The notes: a model not told the origin generated them from the sequence alone. Positions 42,454 through 50,928 are shown, counted from the first letter of the stretch. The stretch: DNA of 64,000 nt from Alicyclobacillus hesperidum (GCF_900107035.1 NZ_FNOJ01000011.1:16587-80586); one strand, 5' to 3'. A program made the numbers and translations.

Positions 42454-44283
42454 ATGTGTGGGATTGTCGGCTATATCGGCCCGAGGAATGTTAAGAATGT
42501 CGTCGTCGGCGGATTGGCGAAGCTCGAGTACCGTGGATATGATTCTGCGGGTATTGCGGCCATCGACAACGGCAACATCAAGGTTGTGAAGTCTGTCGGG
42601 CGGCTCGCGAATCTCGAAGCGAAGCTCGCAGACAGCCCTGTCGATGGCCAGGCGGCAATTGGCCATACGCGCTGGGCGACACATGGCAAACCTTCGGACG
42701 AAAACGCACATCCGCACCAGGACTGTAGCGGTAGGTTCGCGATTGTGCACAATGGTATCGTTGAAAACTACCTGTCCTTACGGGAAGAATTAGTAGCGGC
42801 TGGTCACGAATTTCGCTCTGAAACGGACACGGAAGTCGTGGCACACCTGATTGAAGAAATGTACAATGGCGATTTGTTTCAGACGATGATCGCTGTCGGC
42901 AAACGTATTCGCGGCGCCTACGCGCTCGTCGTGATCGCAAAAGATCATCCTGACGAGATGATTGCGATCCGCAAGGCCAGCCCGATGATTATTGGGCTTG
43001 GCGACAAGGAAAACTTTGTTGCCTCCGACATTCCAGCGATTCTCGAATACACGCGTGACATTTACGTGATGGAAGATGGCGAAATGGCCATCCTGCGGCG
43101 CGACGGTGTCGAGTGCTTTACACTGAATGGTGAACCTGTCAGCAAAGAGGTCTATCGCGTCACTTGGGATGCAGTGAGCGCAGAGCGCGGGGGTTATCCG
43201 CACTTCATGCTCAAGGAAATCCACGAACAGCCAAAGGCTGTCCGCGACACGCTGCGCGGCCGTGTCTCCGATGACTTAAACCGGGTGACGCTATCTGAGA
43301 TTGGGCTCGACGAGGAGCAAATCCGCAATATTGACCGGATTCACATTGTTGCCTGCGGTACGTCGTGGCATGCTGGCCTCGTCGGTAAGGTAGCCATCGA
43401 GCAGTTTGCGCGGATTCCGGTCGATGTTGAGATTGCATCTGAATATCGCTATGCAGATCCAATTGCAACGGAGAACACGCTGATTATTGCGATCACGCAA
43501 TCGGGTGAGACGGCTGACACGCTAGCGGCGATGCGCGAGATGAAGAAGCGCGGATTGCGCGTATTGGCCATCACGAACGTCGTGGGCAGCTCGGCGGCGC
43601 GCGAAGCGGACAGCGTGATCGTCACATGGGCCGGGCCGGAAATCGCGGTTGCGTCAACCAAGGCATACACGACACAGCTTGCGGCACTGTACTTGCTGGC
43701 TGTGCACTTTGGACAGGTGCGCGGGCAAATTGACGAAGCAACGGCGCACGAAATGATCGAAGCACTTGACAACCTGCCGCAGGTGGTAGAAGCGGTGCTT
43801 GATACGGCGCCGCAAATCGAGTCGTTTGCGCAGCGGTATGCACATGCGCACGACACGTTCTTCATTGGCCGTGGCATTGACTATGCGGTATCGCTTGAAG
43901 GTGCCTTGAAATTGAAAGAGATCTCGTACATCCACGCAGAGGCCTATGCCGCGGGTGAGTTAAAACACGGCACGCTCGCCCTCATCACCGATGGCGTGCC
44001 AGTCGTCGCGATCGCGATGCAGCCAGATCTGTACGAGAAGACAGTGAGCAACATTGTCGAGGTCAAGGCCCGCGGTGCGTTCGTTTTGGCCTTGACTTGG
44101 GTGGGTAACGAGGACTTGGAGAAGGCGGTGGATGAAGTCATTTACCTGCCGAAGACATTGCCTGCGTTGGCACCGATGGCAGCGGTCATTCCGCTTCAGT
44201 TGTTGGCCTATTACGCAGCGGTGGCTCGCGGTAATGACGTCGATAAACCGCGGAACCTCGCCAAGAGTGTGACGGTCGAATAA
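42454..44283 (+). CDS. glmS: glutamine-fructose-6-phosphate aminotransferase (isomerising)
   Basis: 609 residues from ATG 42454, 11 bases behind AAGGAGGA. The glutaminase domain starts with the nucleophile Cys2 (MCGIVGYIG), followed by WATHG and HNGIVENY. Two SIS domains follow (HIVACGTSWHAGLVGK; ITQSGETADT). The tail LAKSVTVE is the conserved C-terminal loop. It makes glucosamine-6-P, the first committed step of amino-sugar synthesis, and is controlled by the ribozyme upstream. Confidence 0.97.
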   Translation: MCGIVGYIGPRNVKNVVVGGLAKLEYRGYDSAGIAAIDNGNIKVVKSVGRLANLEAKLADSPVDGQAAIGHTRWATHGKPSDENAHPHQDCSGRFAIVHNGIVENYLSLREELVAAGHEFRSETDTEVVAHLIEEMYNGDLFQTMIAVGKRIRGAYALVVIAKDHPDEMIAIRKASPMIIGLGDKENFVASDIPAILEYTRDIYVMEDGEMAILRRDGVECFTLNGEPVSKEVYRVTWDAVSAERGGYPHFMLKEIHEQPKAVRDTLRGRVSDDLNRVTLSEIGLDEEQIRNIDRIHIVACGTSWHAGLVGKVAIEQFARIPVDVEIASEYRYADPIATENTLIIAITQSGETADTLAAMREMKKRGLRVLAITNVVGSSAAREADSVIVTWAGPEIAVASTKAYTTQLAALYLLAVHFGQVRGQIDEATAHEMIEALDNLPQVVEAVLDTAPQIESFAQRYAHAHDTFFIGRGIDYAVSLEGALKLKEISYIHAEAYAAGELKHGTLALITDGVPVVAIAMQPDLYEKTVSNIVEVKARGAFVLALTWVGNEDLEKAVDEVIYLPKTLPALAPMAAVIPLQLLAYYAAVARGNDVDKPRNLAKSVTVE

Positions 44284-44323
44284 GGCCATTGATTTGGGGG
44301 ATGGTTGTTGTGTTCGCAAAATG

Positions 44324-44380
44324 AAGTTCTTCCCCAGTAAAATAAGTTCTTCCCTGAGTAAAATAAGTTGTTCCCTACAG
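44324..44380 (+). repeat. short tandem repeat, about 2.8 copies of 20-21 bases
   Basis: Copy 1 is at 44324-44343, copy 2 at 44344-44364, and a partial third at 44365-44380. Each begins AAGTT[C/G]TTCCC and the first two end in AGTAAAAT. The block lies between the glmS stop and its terminator. Direct arrays of about 20 bases occur at ends of some transposons (IS21 or Tn7-like transposase-binding sites), but no transposase is adjacent. Its nature is unknown. Confidence 0.85.
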
Positions 44381-44381
44381 C

Positions 44382-44425
44382 ACGGGTGGGTTCGGGTCAA
44401 AAGCCTGAATTCGCCCGTCTTTTTT
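44382..44425 (+). terminator. glmS terminator
   Basis: ACGGG (44382-44386) pairs with CCCGT (44414-44418); the interior TTCGGG/CCTGAA extends the stem with mismatches. CTTTTTT follows. Confidence 0.75.
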
Positions 44426-44439
44426 AATGCCTGAGAGCG

Positions 44440-44820
44440 ATGGGCGGGGGAAACTCAGAGCAAAATTTTGAGAGCTACCAGACGCGAAAGAGCCCGACAA
44501 ATCAAGGATTCCTCGACCATTTCCGTTCAAAAATACGAAAAAATACATTCCAAAATCTGTTTTCCCTTTACCCTCAAACTCTGCCTTTCCTCCTCGCGCC
44601 AGCGAACAACTTCATTTTACGCAAAATCGATGAATCTGGAAAAAATTATGGAGAAAAACGGGTGGGAAAAGGCGTGATCTACGGAAGAAATTCATTTGAC
44701 GATTACATAGTACAGGGAGCTAAATTTGATTTCAGAAGTCATGGGTTGGATTTGAAGTGGGTGAAAGGGCTAAGGGAGAGTACGGCTCGGCATATAGCCT
44801 ACTTCTGTGGGGACATGTGA
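44440..44820 (+). CDS. doubtful open frame in AT-rich island
   Basis: A 126-codon frame opens just after the glmS terminator. I see no good ribosome binding site, no known motif, and the base composition (A-rich, with GAAAAAATAC-type runs) differs from the neighbouring genes. It may be a decayed remnant or a chance frame. The surrounding tract, 44430-45010, has no better candidate. Confidence 0.2.
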   Translation: MGGGNSEQNFESYQTRKSPTNQGFLDHFRSKIRKNTFQNLFSLYPQTLPFLLAPANNFILRKIDESGKNYGEKRVGKGVIYGRNSFDDYIVQGAKFDFRSHGLDLKWVKGLRESTARHIAYFCGDM

Positions 44821-45024
44821 TACGGATGGATGGAAGAAATGATCAGAACAGTCGTCAAGGTATCGTGGAGTATGAATCTCCCCTGATTTTCGACATCATT
44901 AGCATTGTGATCGGATCCCTTGTGCCAAATCAACGTCATTGGAACCAACACAGACTCAAGGGCCAGCGGCTGACACCGGAACCTTCAATTTACGTGTAGT
45001 TGGTCATTGTCAGAGCACGAAAAC

Positions 45025-45046
45025 GCCCCTCGGAATTCCAAGGGGC
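45025..45046 (-). terminator. hsp20 terminator
   Basis: GCCCCT (45025-45030) and AGGGGC (45041-45046) flank a GGAATTCC-type core. Read on the minus strand it is followed by GTTTTCG, and it lies just beyond the hsp20 stop. Confidence 0.65.
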
Positions 45047-45062
45047 ATATTGTGCAAGGCGT

Positions 45063-45497
45063 TCAATGAAAATCTACGTCAATCTGTCGACCCATTTGTT
45101 TCTGGCTCTTCGGAATCCTGACTTCCAGTATTCCGTTCCTGTATGTCGCCTTTGCTCCCGTATCATCTACCGCTGTTGGTAATGGCACCGTGCGCGAGAA
45201 TTGTCCATAGTATCGTTCCATACGATGTACGTTTTCGTCCTTGTGCTCGCCCATCCGTTCGATTTTGCCGCTGAGGTGAAGGTGGTTGTCGTGGACAGTG
45301 ATATTCACGTCTTCCTTCTTCTCCAACCCAGGGATTTCGGCTGTCACAATCACTTCGTTTTGTGTTTCACGAACATCACAGCGAACCCGTGGCATGTTTG
45401 CAAAGTGGTTGTCAAACCAGTCGTCATCGAACAGTCGGGGAAACGAGCCGAAGTCGCGTCTCATGATGCCAAATGGGTCATAAGGGACTAAGGTCAT
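45063..45497 (-). CDS. Hsp20/alpha-crystallin small heat-shock protein
   Basis: 144 residues from ATG at 45497 behind a GGAGGTG site. The alpha-crystallin domain runs from about residue 37 (RVRCDVRETQNEVIVTAEIPGLEKKEDVNITV) to GILEVRIPK, and ends with the IPK motif typical of the I-x-I/V tail region. The N-terminus MTLVPYDPFGIMRRDF is like bacterial class A sHSPs. It is an ATP-independent holdase for unfolding proteins. No CIRCE operator was seen in its upstream gap; a weak TATAAA (minus strand, about 45520-45525) may be its -10. Confidence 0.92.
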   Translation of the reverse strand: MTLVPYDPFGIMRRDFGSFPRLFDDDWFDNHFANMPRVRCDVRETQNEVIVTAEIPGLEKKEDVNITVHDNHLHLSGKIERMGEHKDENVHRMERYYGQFSRTVPLPTAVDDTGAKATYRNGILEVRIPKSQKQMGRQIDVDFH

Positions 45498-45617
45498 GTT
45501 GTTTACACCTCCAGTTGAAATGTCCGTTTATATCGTTTCCAGTATAATGGGAAACTTACATGAAAATCATATCCGAGTGGTTCCTCGGGTGTTTCGGTGT
45601 AACGCCCAATGTGGGGC

Positions 45618-45646
45618 TTGACGTATTGCACAGCACGCCTTAATAT
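45618..45646 (+). promoter_or_regulatory. padR promoter
   Basis: TTGACG (45618-45623), 17-base spacer, TAATAT (45641-45646), 49 bases before padR. Good sigma-A match; probably also read by the next gene. PadR repressors usually bind their own promoter. Confidence 0.65.
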
Positions 45647-45694
45647 TCAGTTGCACTTAATAAGAATAACGTAATACAAATTGGGGAGATTCCA

Positions 45695-46015
45695 ATGCGG
45701 AAAAATGAATCAGGACGGTTTTCGGATGCATCGTTCTTGATCCTTTCAAGTTTGGCGAATGGAGCGAAACATGGATACGCGATGATGGAGGACATTTTGG
45801 CGTTCAGTGGTACACAACTGGAGCCTGGGACGCTTTATGGTGCGATCACGCGGTTGGAAAAACAAGGTTGGATCGAAGCCCTCCCAACAGAGGATAGGCG
45901 CAGACCTTATCGTATTACTGCCGAGGGTGTGATGGCACTCCGTAAGCAAGTTGCGACACTGGAGCAGGTTGCTTCGGTCGGGAGAAAGCGATTGGCATCG
46001 TTGGAGGGGTTCTAA
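45695..46015 (+). CDS. PadR family transcriptional regulator
   Basis: 106 residues from ATG 45695 behind TTGGGGAGA. Winged-helix PadR pattern: ILSSLANGAKHGYAMMEDI, EPGTLYGAITRLEKQGWIEAL, RRRPYRITAEG. The short form without a long C-terminal dimerisation arm. Its TAA overlaps the start of the following membrane-protein gene by one base; such pairs usually mean that the regulator controls the membrane partner. Confidence 0.9.
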   Translation: MRKNESGRFSDASFLILSSLANGAKHGYAMMEDILAFSGTQLEPGTLYGAITRLEKQGWIEALPTEDRRRPYRITAEGVMALRKQVATLEQVASVGRKRLASLEGF

Positions 46016-46879
46016 TGCATTGGCTATTACGACTGTATCCTCGCGCCTGGCGGGAGCGGTATGAAGAGGAGATGTTAGCACTTCTTGAACAGCACAAGAT
46101 TACGCCCGCGACAGTGGTCGATTTATTGATTGGGGCAATCGACGCAAACCTGAATTACAGTGGAATGGTAGAAGGAGTGGCAGGTATGGTCAATCGGCTC
46201 CGCACGAGTGTCGTGATGGTTTTCTGCGCTTTCATGTTATTCGGAGTCGGGTGGAGTATGCTCCAACGATTGACGGATCCGCTGAATCAGTTCAATGCAG
46301 TGGCAACCTACCACCCAGAGTTCAGGGTTCTTTTTGATGCAGATTTCGTTGCTGGATGTATATCATTCCTGGCGTTTTTGATTGGTGGATTGCCTGTGTT
46401 CTTTATCTCCCTAAGACGTGCTATCAAACGCAAGCAAAAAAACGTTTTGATAGCCTTTTGGGGTCGCGCTATCGTGTTTGCTGGTAAGCATCCTTGCTAC
46501 GGCGGCATTGGCGAATTGGCATCATGTCGCGTATGCATTGACACACATTGATGTGTTCTTGGGTGGATATGTTGTTTTGATAGCCTTGATGCTGATGATC
46601 GGTACGGTTGCAGTCTCCCTCATGATTACCAGGACAGACTTCCAACTTTCAGAACTCAAGTTCGTATTCTATCCAGAAGTGGTGATCTTGTTCTGCATGG
46701 GTGTAGCAGTTGTGATGTCAACGATCCTTATTATCGCGATTACCGCTTATGCACCGCAATTGTTTAACACGCAGGATGTAGGTAGTCCCATGTTCATAAC
46801 AGGTCTGTTCTGCATGGCTCTTGGAACCATCTTTGGGACGATGGGAATGAGACGTGGGATGGTTGCTCATATCAACTGA
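46015..46879 (+). pseudogene. PadR-linked membrane protein, frameshifted
   Basis: The first frame starts at ATG 46015 with LLRLYPRAWRERYEEEMLALLEQ, the conserved start of small membrane proteins paired with padR, and has two membrane segments. Near GGGG at 46460-46463 the good reading moves to the next frame: dropping one G gives AFWVALSCLLVSILATAAL, a continuous membrane segment that joins the 46478-46879 frame with three further segments. Uncorrected, the first frame ends at 46551 with a poor tail. It is either a real frameshift or a sequencing error in a G run. Function unknown. Confidence 0.8.
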
Positions 46880-46902
46880 TACTCGTAGAGGACGAAAAAC
46901 TA

Positions 46903-46929
46903 CACCCCTTGGCGTGGGCTCAAGGGGTG
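46903..46929 (-). terminator. hairpin between convergent genes
   Basis: CACCCCTTG (46903-46911) pairs perfectly with CAAGGGGTG (46921-46929). On the minus strand it is followed by TAGTTTTTCG, so it can terminate the leftward GNAT gene; on the plus side there is no T-run. Confidence 0.65.
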
Positions 46930-47078
46930 CGCCACATCGTCATTCAATCGGGATATATAGATCGACTTCCGATGTTTCACTTTGCGGATCTACAAACTTT
47001 CTGCGACGCTCCATTCTCATTAAATGTTGTTTTCGAAAATCTAAAGAAGCGAGAGGTGATTCCTTCTTGGGCAGTTAT

Positions 47079-47627
47079 TTAAAATCCAACCTTCCAATCG
47101 TGTACGAGCATTCCGTAAATAATGTGGTCTACATAATGGTCATATAACCATTCGGCTTGTCGTCTGCATCCTTCGTTTTGAAAACCCAAACGCTCAGGTA
47201 TTGCCCTGCTTTTCAGATTTTGAGGAGCAACTCGTATTTCTACTCGGTTCAGTTCATATTCCTTGAAAAGAATGTCAATGAGTGTTCGACATGAATTTGT
47301 CATGATGCCGTTGCCTTGAAACCTCTCACCAATCCAATACCCGACGCTTGTCAATCGGTGCGACCAATTGATGTAGTGGAGACCGAGAACCCCTGCGAGT
47401 TCACCACGATACCATATACCCAGTTCGACACCGTTATTGGATGCGTACTTCTGTAATCCAGACTGAATAAAACATTCTATATCCTGAACGGTACGTGTCC
47501 CGTCAACGAAAGGTAACCATTCTCGGAGATAACTGCGTGACTGGTCTAACAAGGCAAACAATTGGTCTGCATCTCGAACTTCCAGCAATCTCAATTGTGT
47601 GTCTTCGTTGACTTTGTGGCTAAACAA
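47079..47627 (-). CDS. GNAT N-acetyltransferase, RimJ/RimL type
   Basis: 182 residues from TTG at 47627 behind AAGGGGGAA. It has the RimL-like layout: RLLEVRDADQLFALLDQSRSYLREWLPF near the start, GVLGLHYINWSHRLTSVGYWIGERFQGNGIMT with the acetyl-CoA loop, and NRVEIRVAPQNLKSRAIPERLGFQNEGCRR. Relatives acetylate ribosomal protein N-termini, amino acids or antibiotics; the substrate here cannot be told. Confidence 0.88.
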   Translation of the reverse strand: MFSHKVNEDTQLRLLEVRDADQLFALLDQSRSYLREWLPFVDGTRTVQDIECFIQSGLQKYASNNGVELGIWYRGELAGVLGLHYINWSHRLTSVGYWIGERFQGNGIMTNSCRTLIDILFKEYELNRVEIRVAPQNLKSRAIPERLGFQNEGCRRQAEWLYDHYVDHIIYGMLVHDWKVGF

Positions 47628-47699
47628 TACTCATTCCCCCTTTATCCTTCGTGCTAACTGGCGCTGGTGGTTCATCTTGATCCTTCGGAAATACGCTTG

Positions 47700-48000
47700 T
47701 TACCAATCACGCAGGTTCCTGCAAGCGCATCGGACCATCTTGCGGTCGATACAGGACATGGCGAGAAATCGTTGCTCCCAAATGCCACGGGCAATGCTTC
47801 GAGTTGTGTCAATGTAGGCGAACCACGTCATTTCGTTGTCCTGGCATTTAGTCGCAATGCCACGGAATCGTTGCATCCAGCCCTTCAAACGGCTGTGATA
47901 GGCATTGACGTTCTGGATGTGGTACACGCTTGCGTACGTTCACCCTTGTTTTAATTGAGAGGAACGTGAAGTGTGGGCGGTGTACAGCCCCTCATGATAA
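47700..48000 (-). pseudogene. IS1595-type transposase remnant
   Basis: On the minus strand, 47927-47700 reads [19 protein letters not shown] then [17 protein letters not shown], the C-terminal pattern of IS1595-family DDE transposases. Just upstream, in another frame, LHVPLN-stop-NKGERT continues the same family pattern, so at least one stop codon (TAA, likely from CAA) and one frameshift have accumulated. The N-terminal part and inverted repeats are not seen. It marks an old insertion in the 47.6-48.0 kb gap; nothing else is recognisable there. Confidence 0.75.
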
Positions 48001-48047
48001 GGGTACCGAGACGTCCCGTTTCCCAAGTGACTTTTCTTTGATATGTC

Positions 48048-48974
48048 TCAAACAGAACGAATCCAGTTCGCAATGTCCCGTATCACTTGTTCATCTACAT
48101 GTTGTGCAACCCGATACTCCTTTTTTGCTTTGCGAATCTCACCGTAAACAGCAGGCATAAACAGGTGATTCAGGTTAGGGTAAAGTTTGAATGTGACGTT
48201 TGGTTTATCGCCAAGAAGTTTTTGATAACCGCCAAAGTCTTTTTCAACGGATATTTGAAAATCCCTATCGCCCTGCAGAATCAGCACAGGTTTTTCTAAT
48301 GTCTTGAGATAATCAGTGGACGGATGTTCCCCCATTTCTTTGAAGTAGTATGCCCTCGTATATTTACCGAACAGTTTCGTGGATTTCGCTTCTTCGTCGC
48401 TGAGGTTATAGATGTTGCCAAACCTGGCGGACAATGCGGCGATCTGTTTCTTTGCAATCACTTTTAAAAGCCCGTTTAAAGAGTTCAGGACGTCGTTGTT
48501 TTGATCCATCAAGATTTCTTCCAATTTGCGCGGAGAACCAGCCATGATGATGATTCCCGCGAACTGTCCACCTTCTGCATCGATTCGCGGAGCCAGCATT
48601 CCTCCTAAACTGTGACCAATCACAAACACTTTGTTCGGATCGATCCTCGCGTCGTTGCGTAGGAATTCAGCCGCGAGGATGGCATCATCGATGGTTTCTT
48701 CCCTTACGGAGATGCCAACGTCATCTTTCATTTGTTTGCCATAAACGAAGGTTCTCTTGTCGTAGCGCAAAACTGCAATTCCTTTTGCCGACAGACCCTC
48801 AGCGAGGTCTCGAAAAGGGGAATTGTTCCCGACCTTCTCATCCATATTGCTCGGACCAGACCCATGAACCAATACGACTGCTGGACATAAGCCATTCGTC
48901 TCATCAGGAATGGATAATATGCCATGGAGCGGATGGGTGGTTCCCGCACCGATAACAACGCTCTCATCAGCCAC
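48048..48974 (-). CDS. alpha/beta hydrolase
   Basis: 308 residues from GTG at 48974 behind GGGGGGAAAG. The fold is clear: PAVVLVHGSGPSNMDE (oxyanion loop), RYDKRTFVYGKQ, nucleophile elbow VIGHSLGGMLAPR, later Asp in LILQGDRDFQI and His in NLNHLF. No signal peptide. It resembles acyl-hydrolases of the YqkD/BAAT-like kind, often annotated as esterase or prolyl-peptidase-like; the substrate is unknown. Confidence 0.88.
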   Translation of the reverse strand: MADESVVIGAGTTHPLHGILSIPDETNGLCPAVVLVHGSGPSNMDEKVGNNSPFRDLAEGLSAKGIAVLRYDKRTFVYGKQMKDDVGISVREETIDDAILAAEFLRNDARIDPNKVFVIGHSLGGMLAPRIDAEGGQFAGIIIMAGSPRKLEEILMDQNNDVLNSLNGLLKVIAKKQIAALSARFGNIYNLSDEEAKSTKLFGKYTRAYYFKEMGEHPSTDYLKTLEKPVLILQGDRDFQISVEKDFGGYQKLLGDKPNVTFKLYPNLNHLFMPAVYGEIRKAKKEYRVAQHVDEQVIRDIANWIRSV

Positions 48975-49030
48975 TGTCTTTCCCCCCTGGGAAACAGACT
49001 TCAGTAGGGCGCCTGCCCTTTAACATACCT

Positions 49031-49681
49031 TCAGTGCCGCTCTTGCCGGGCGTAAACATACGAAGCCACAACGGTAATCAGCGCCCATAAGAGAACGGGT
49101 ATGACGACAGCCACTGTTGTGAATCGGTTTATCGGCAACACCCAGGCAAGAATCATGATGAGGATGCCCAGCGGGATGCCCAACTGTCCGCTCAGACGAT
49201 GCGTACGATTCCAAATTTCCTCACTGGATAACGTCCAAGGCGTGCGAACGCCAATCCACCAATTCGGTCGAAGTCGTGGCAAGACATTTGCAATCAACAT
49301 GAACATCAGACCGTATGTGGTCAGAGCAAAACGCATTGTGCCAATGTGCAAAAGGTGCCCCAATACCGTGAGGTAAATCAAACCTACACATACGACGATC
49401 ACGCCGCCGATATATCGATACGTCCCCCAGAACGATTCGTAGTTCTTTTTCCTCGGATCAATCCGCCACAATACATGCCATAGAAGTATTATGGCGAGCA
49501 TAATGGACGGTTCGTACATCACGGCAAGTAGACGGGAAATGTAAAGTGTCGGCTTTCCCGCATGAACATGGCTTGGAACCTGGGTGGGGAGATGAAAGTA
49601 CGCGAGACAACCAAGCACGATGACGACAAACCACGAAAACCACCCCCACCAAGGCATTGCGCTTTTCTTATTCAGCATCAT
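49031..49681 (-). CDS. SdpI-like membrane protein (DUF1648)
   Basis: 216 residues from ATG at 49681 (or 49678), starting inside the upstream regulator gene. About six membrane segments. The N-terminal DUF1648 part has LPTQVPSHVHAGKP and the C-terminal SdpI hallmark is WWIGVRTPWTLSSEEIWNRTHRLSGQL. In B. subtilis SdpI gives immunity against the SdpC killing peptide and signals its presence to SdpR. No sdpABC toxin genes are here, so immunity to a foreign toxin or another membrane role is possible. Confidence 0.88.
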   Translation of the reverse strand: MMLNKKSAMPWWGWFSWFVVIVLGCLAYFHLPTQVPSHVHAGKPTLYISRLLAVMYEPSIMLAIILLWHVLWRIDPRKKNYESFWGTYRYIGGVIVVCVGLIYLTVLGHLLHIGTMRFALTTYGLMFMLIANVLPRLRPNWWIGVRTPWTLSSEEIWNRTHRLSGQLGIPLGILIMILAWVLPINRFTTVAVVIPVLLWALITVVASYVYARQERH

Positions 49682-49943
49682 CGCCACCCCCGAAGTGTTC
49701 AAGAAGCCACGCCAGCCATTCCTGCAAAATGGTTGTGTTGAGCCTGTAAATGATATAGGTTCCCTCGCGTTGATCGACGACCAAATTCGCATTCTTGAGT
49801 ACGTTTAGGTGACGACTGATTGTCGGCTGAGCGTGCGGGAAGTGATTTGCGATCTCGCCAGCCGTTTTCGGACCATCCTTCAATAATTCGATAATTTTCC
49901 TGCGTGTGCCGTCCGACATGGCTTTAAACACACGTTCATTCAT
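49668..49943 (-). CDS. ArsR family regulator, SdpR-like autorepressor
   Basis: 91 residues from ATG at 49943. Winged helix ArsR/SdpR pattern: MNERVFKAMSDGTRRKIIELLKDGPKTAGEIANHF, then PTISRHLNVLKNANLVVDQREGTYIIYRL. No metal-binding ELCVCDL motif, so not a metal sensor of that class. The end overlaps the sdpI-like gene by 14 bases, giving an sdpR-sdpI operon. A palindrome overlapping its promoter fits autoregulation. Confidence 0.88.
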   Translation of the reverse strand: MNERVFKAMSDGTRRKIIELLKDGPKTAGEIANHFPHAQPTISRHLNVLKNANLVVDQREGTYIIYRLNTTILQEWLAWLLEHFGGGDDAE

Positions 49944-50001
49944 GGGGTTTCATCGCTTTCACCGACCTGCCTTGTTTGTCTGGAGGTGACTTTTGCGGTT
50001 T

Positions 50002-50030
50002 AGTATATAGCTATATAGCTAATAAAACAA
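50002..50030 (-). promoter_or_regulatory. sdpRI-like promoter with palindromic operator
   Basis: On the minus strand TTGTTT (50025-50030), a 17-base spacer and TATACT (50002-50007) form a promoter 59 bases before the regulator start. The spacer contains the perfect 14-base palindrome TAGCTATATAGCTA (50008-50021), well placed to be the binding site of the ArsR/SdpR-type repressor. Confidence 0.7.
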
Positions 50031-50159
50031 TAGGTGTAGACCCATACGGTCTTGAAGGCGTGCATGTGTCCCGATGCAGGGTGTGATATGCTTGCATGAG
50101 AATGATTTGGGCAACAAGCGAATAAGTACATCCGAGTGATCAGTCATTGGAATTCGATT

Positions 50160-50459
50160 ATGAATGGGGCGACGAACTTGCTGTTTCATGTCACTGCAAG
50201 GCACGACGTGAATCACTGCGGTATATACAACGAAGACATCAGGCTGGCGTTACAAGAGTTTCTACCATCCATCCAAAGACGCTGTGAGGAATTAGGGGTG
50301 AAAGTTCACTTCGTGGTGGCGGGGCATCCTGACCACGTTTTCTATTTGCTGGTTGAAGCAGATGACTTCACGCCTGTCTGCACCCTGTTGTGTGAAGTAC
50401 CGATGAAACAGGAGTTTGATGTTAAGCCAGTAAGGTCGTTGAGCTTCGAACAGGCATAA
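50160..50459 (+). CDS. small conserved protein, DUF3303-like
   Basis: 99 residues from ATG 50160; GTG 50136 is an in-frame alternative, and neither has a strong binding site. The pattern LLFHVTARHDVNHCG, VKVHFVVAGHPDHVFYLLVEADD and MKQEFDVKPV resembles small alpha/beta ferredoxin-fold proteins grouped as DUF3303. Function unknown. It leads a short row of small proteins with VOC and SgcJ folds, perhaps one transcript. Confidence 0.6.
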   Translation: MNGATNLLFHVTARHDVNHCGIYNEDIRLALQEFLPSIQRRCEELGVKVHFVVAGHPDHVFYLLVEADDFTPVCTLLCEVPMKQEFDVKPVRSLSFEQA

Positions 50460-50508
50460 ACAATATGACTGAGCCATGACCGATGTGCAAAATGAAAGGA
50501 CGATAGAC

Positions 50509-50880
50509 ATGATTCGAGTGAGTTTTGTCAGCATCCCTGTATCAAACCAGGATATTGCCTTGCAATTTTACACGGAGAAACTTGGCTTTGAGGTTGTGAC
50601 TGACCAACCATTTGGAAACGGCACTCGTTGGATTCAGCTTCGACCGCCTGGGGCGCAAACGGACGTTGTACTGTTCACGCCTCCTGGACAAGCAGAGCGC
50701 ATCGGGGGCTATCAAAATGTGGCTTTTACCTGTGAAGACGTGGTTGGTACTTGTAAATTACTGAAAGAACGTGGCGTTGAATTTGTGAAGGATGCCGAAA
50801 GAGCCAACTGGGGAGGAATCGAGGCTATCTTTAAAGACCCTGATGGCAACACGTTTGTACTGGCAAATCCGAATGAGTAA
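50509..50880 (+). CDS. VOC (glyoxalase/bleomycin-resistance) superfamily protein
   Basis: 123 residues. ATG 50509 (MIRVSFVSIPVSNQD) is 8 bases behind GAAAGGA; ATG 50476 would add 11 residues. Paired beta-alpha-beta modules: VSIPVSNQDIALQFYTEKLGFEVV and later GGIEAIFKDPDGNTFVLANP, where the Glu/Asp of the C-terminal metal site lie. The substrate is unknown; relatives include dioxygenases and drug-binding proteins. Confidence 0.88.
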   Translation: MIRVSFVSIPVSNQDIALQFYTEKLGFEVVTDQPFGNGTRWIQLRPPGAQTDVVLFTPPGQAERIGGYQNVAFTCEDVVGTCKLLKERGVEFVKDAERANWGGIEAIFKDPDGNTFVLANPNE

Positions 50881-50928
50881 GACGAGGGAGTAAAGGCATT
50901 GGGCGGTTGGGGTGAGGGAGGACATAGC

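Noticed and set aside
44324..44380. CRISPR array
   Set aside because: The copies touch each other without spacers and there are fewer than three full units; no cas genes.
44284..45010. Tn7 element at attTn7 behind glmS
   Set aside because: No tnsA-E genes and no second end in the window; only the short repeats hint at a transposon end.
47667..47954. 95-codon + strand frame in the 47.6-48.0 kb gap
   Set aside because: It is antisense to the IS1595 remnant, whose minus-strand reading matches a known family.
47942..48047. second small gene on the + strand
   Set aside because: No start with a binding site and the composition is explained by the transposase remnant and the hydrolase end.
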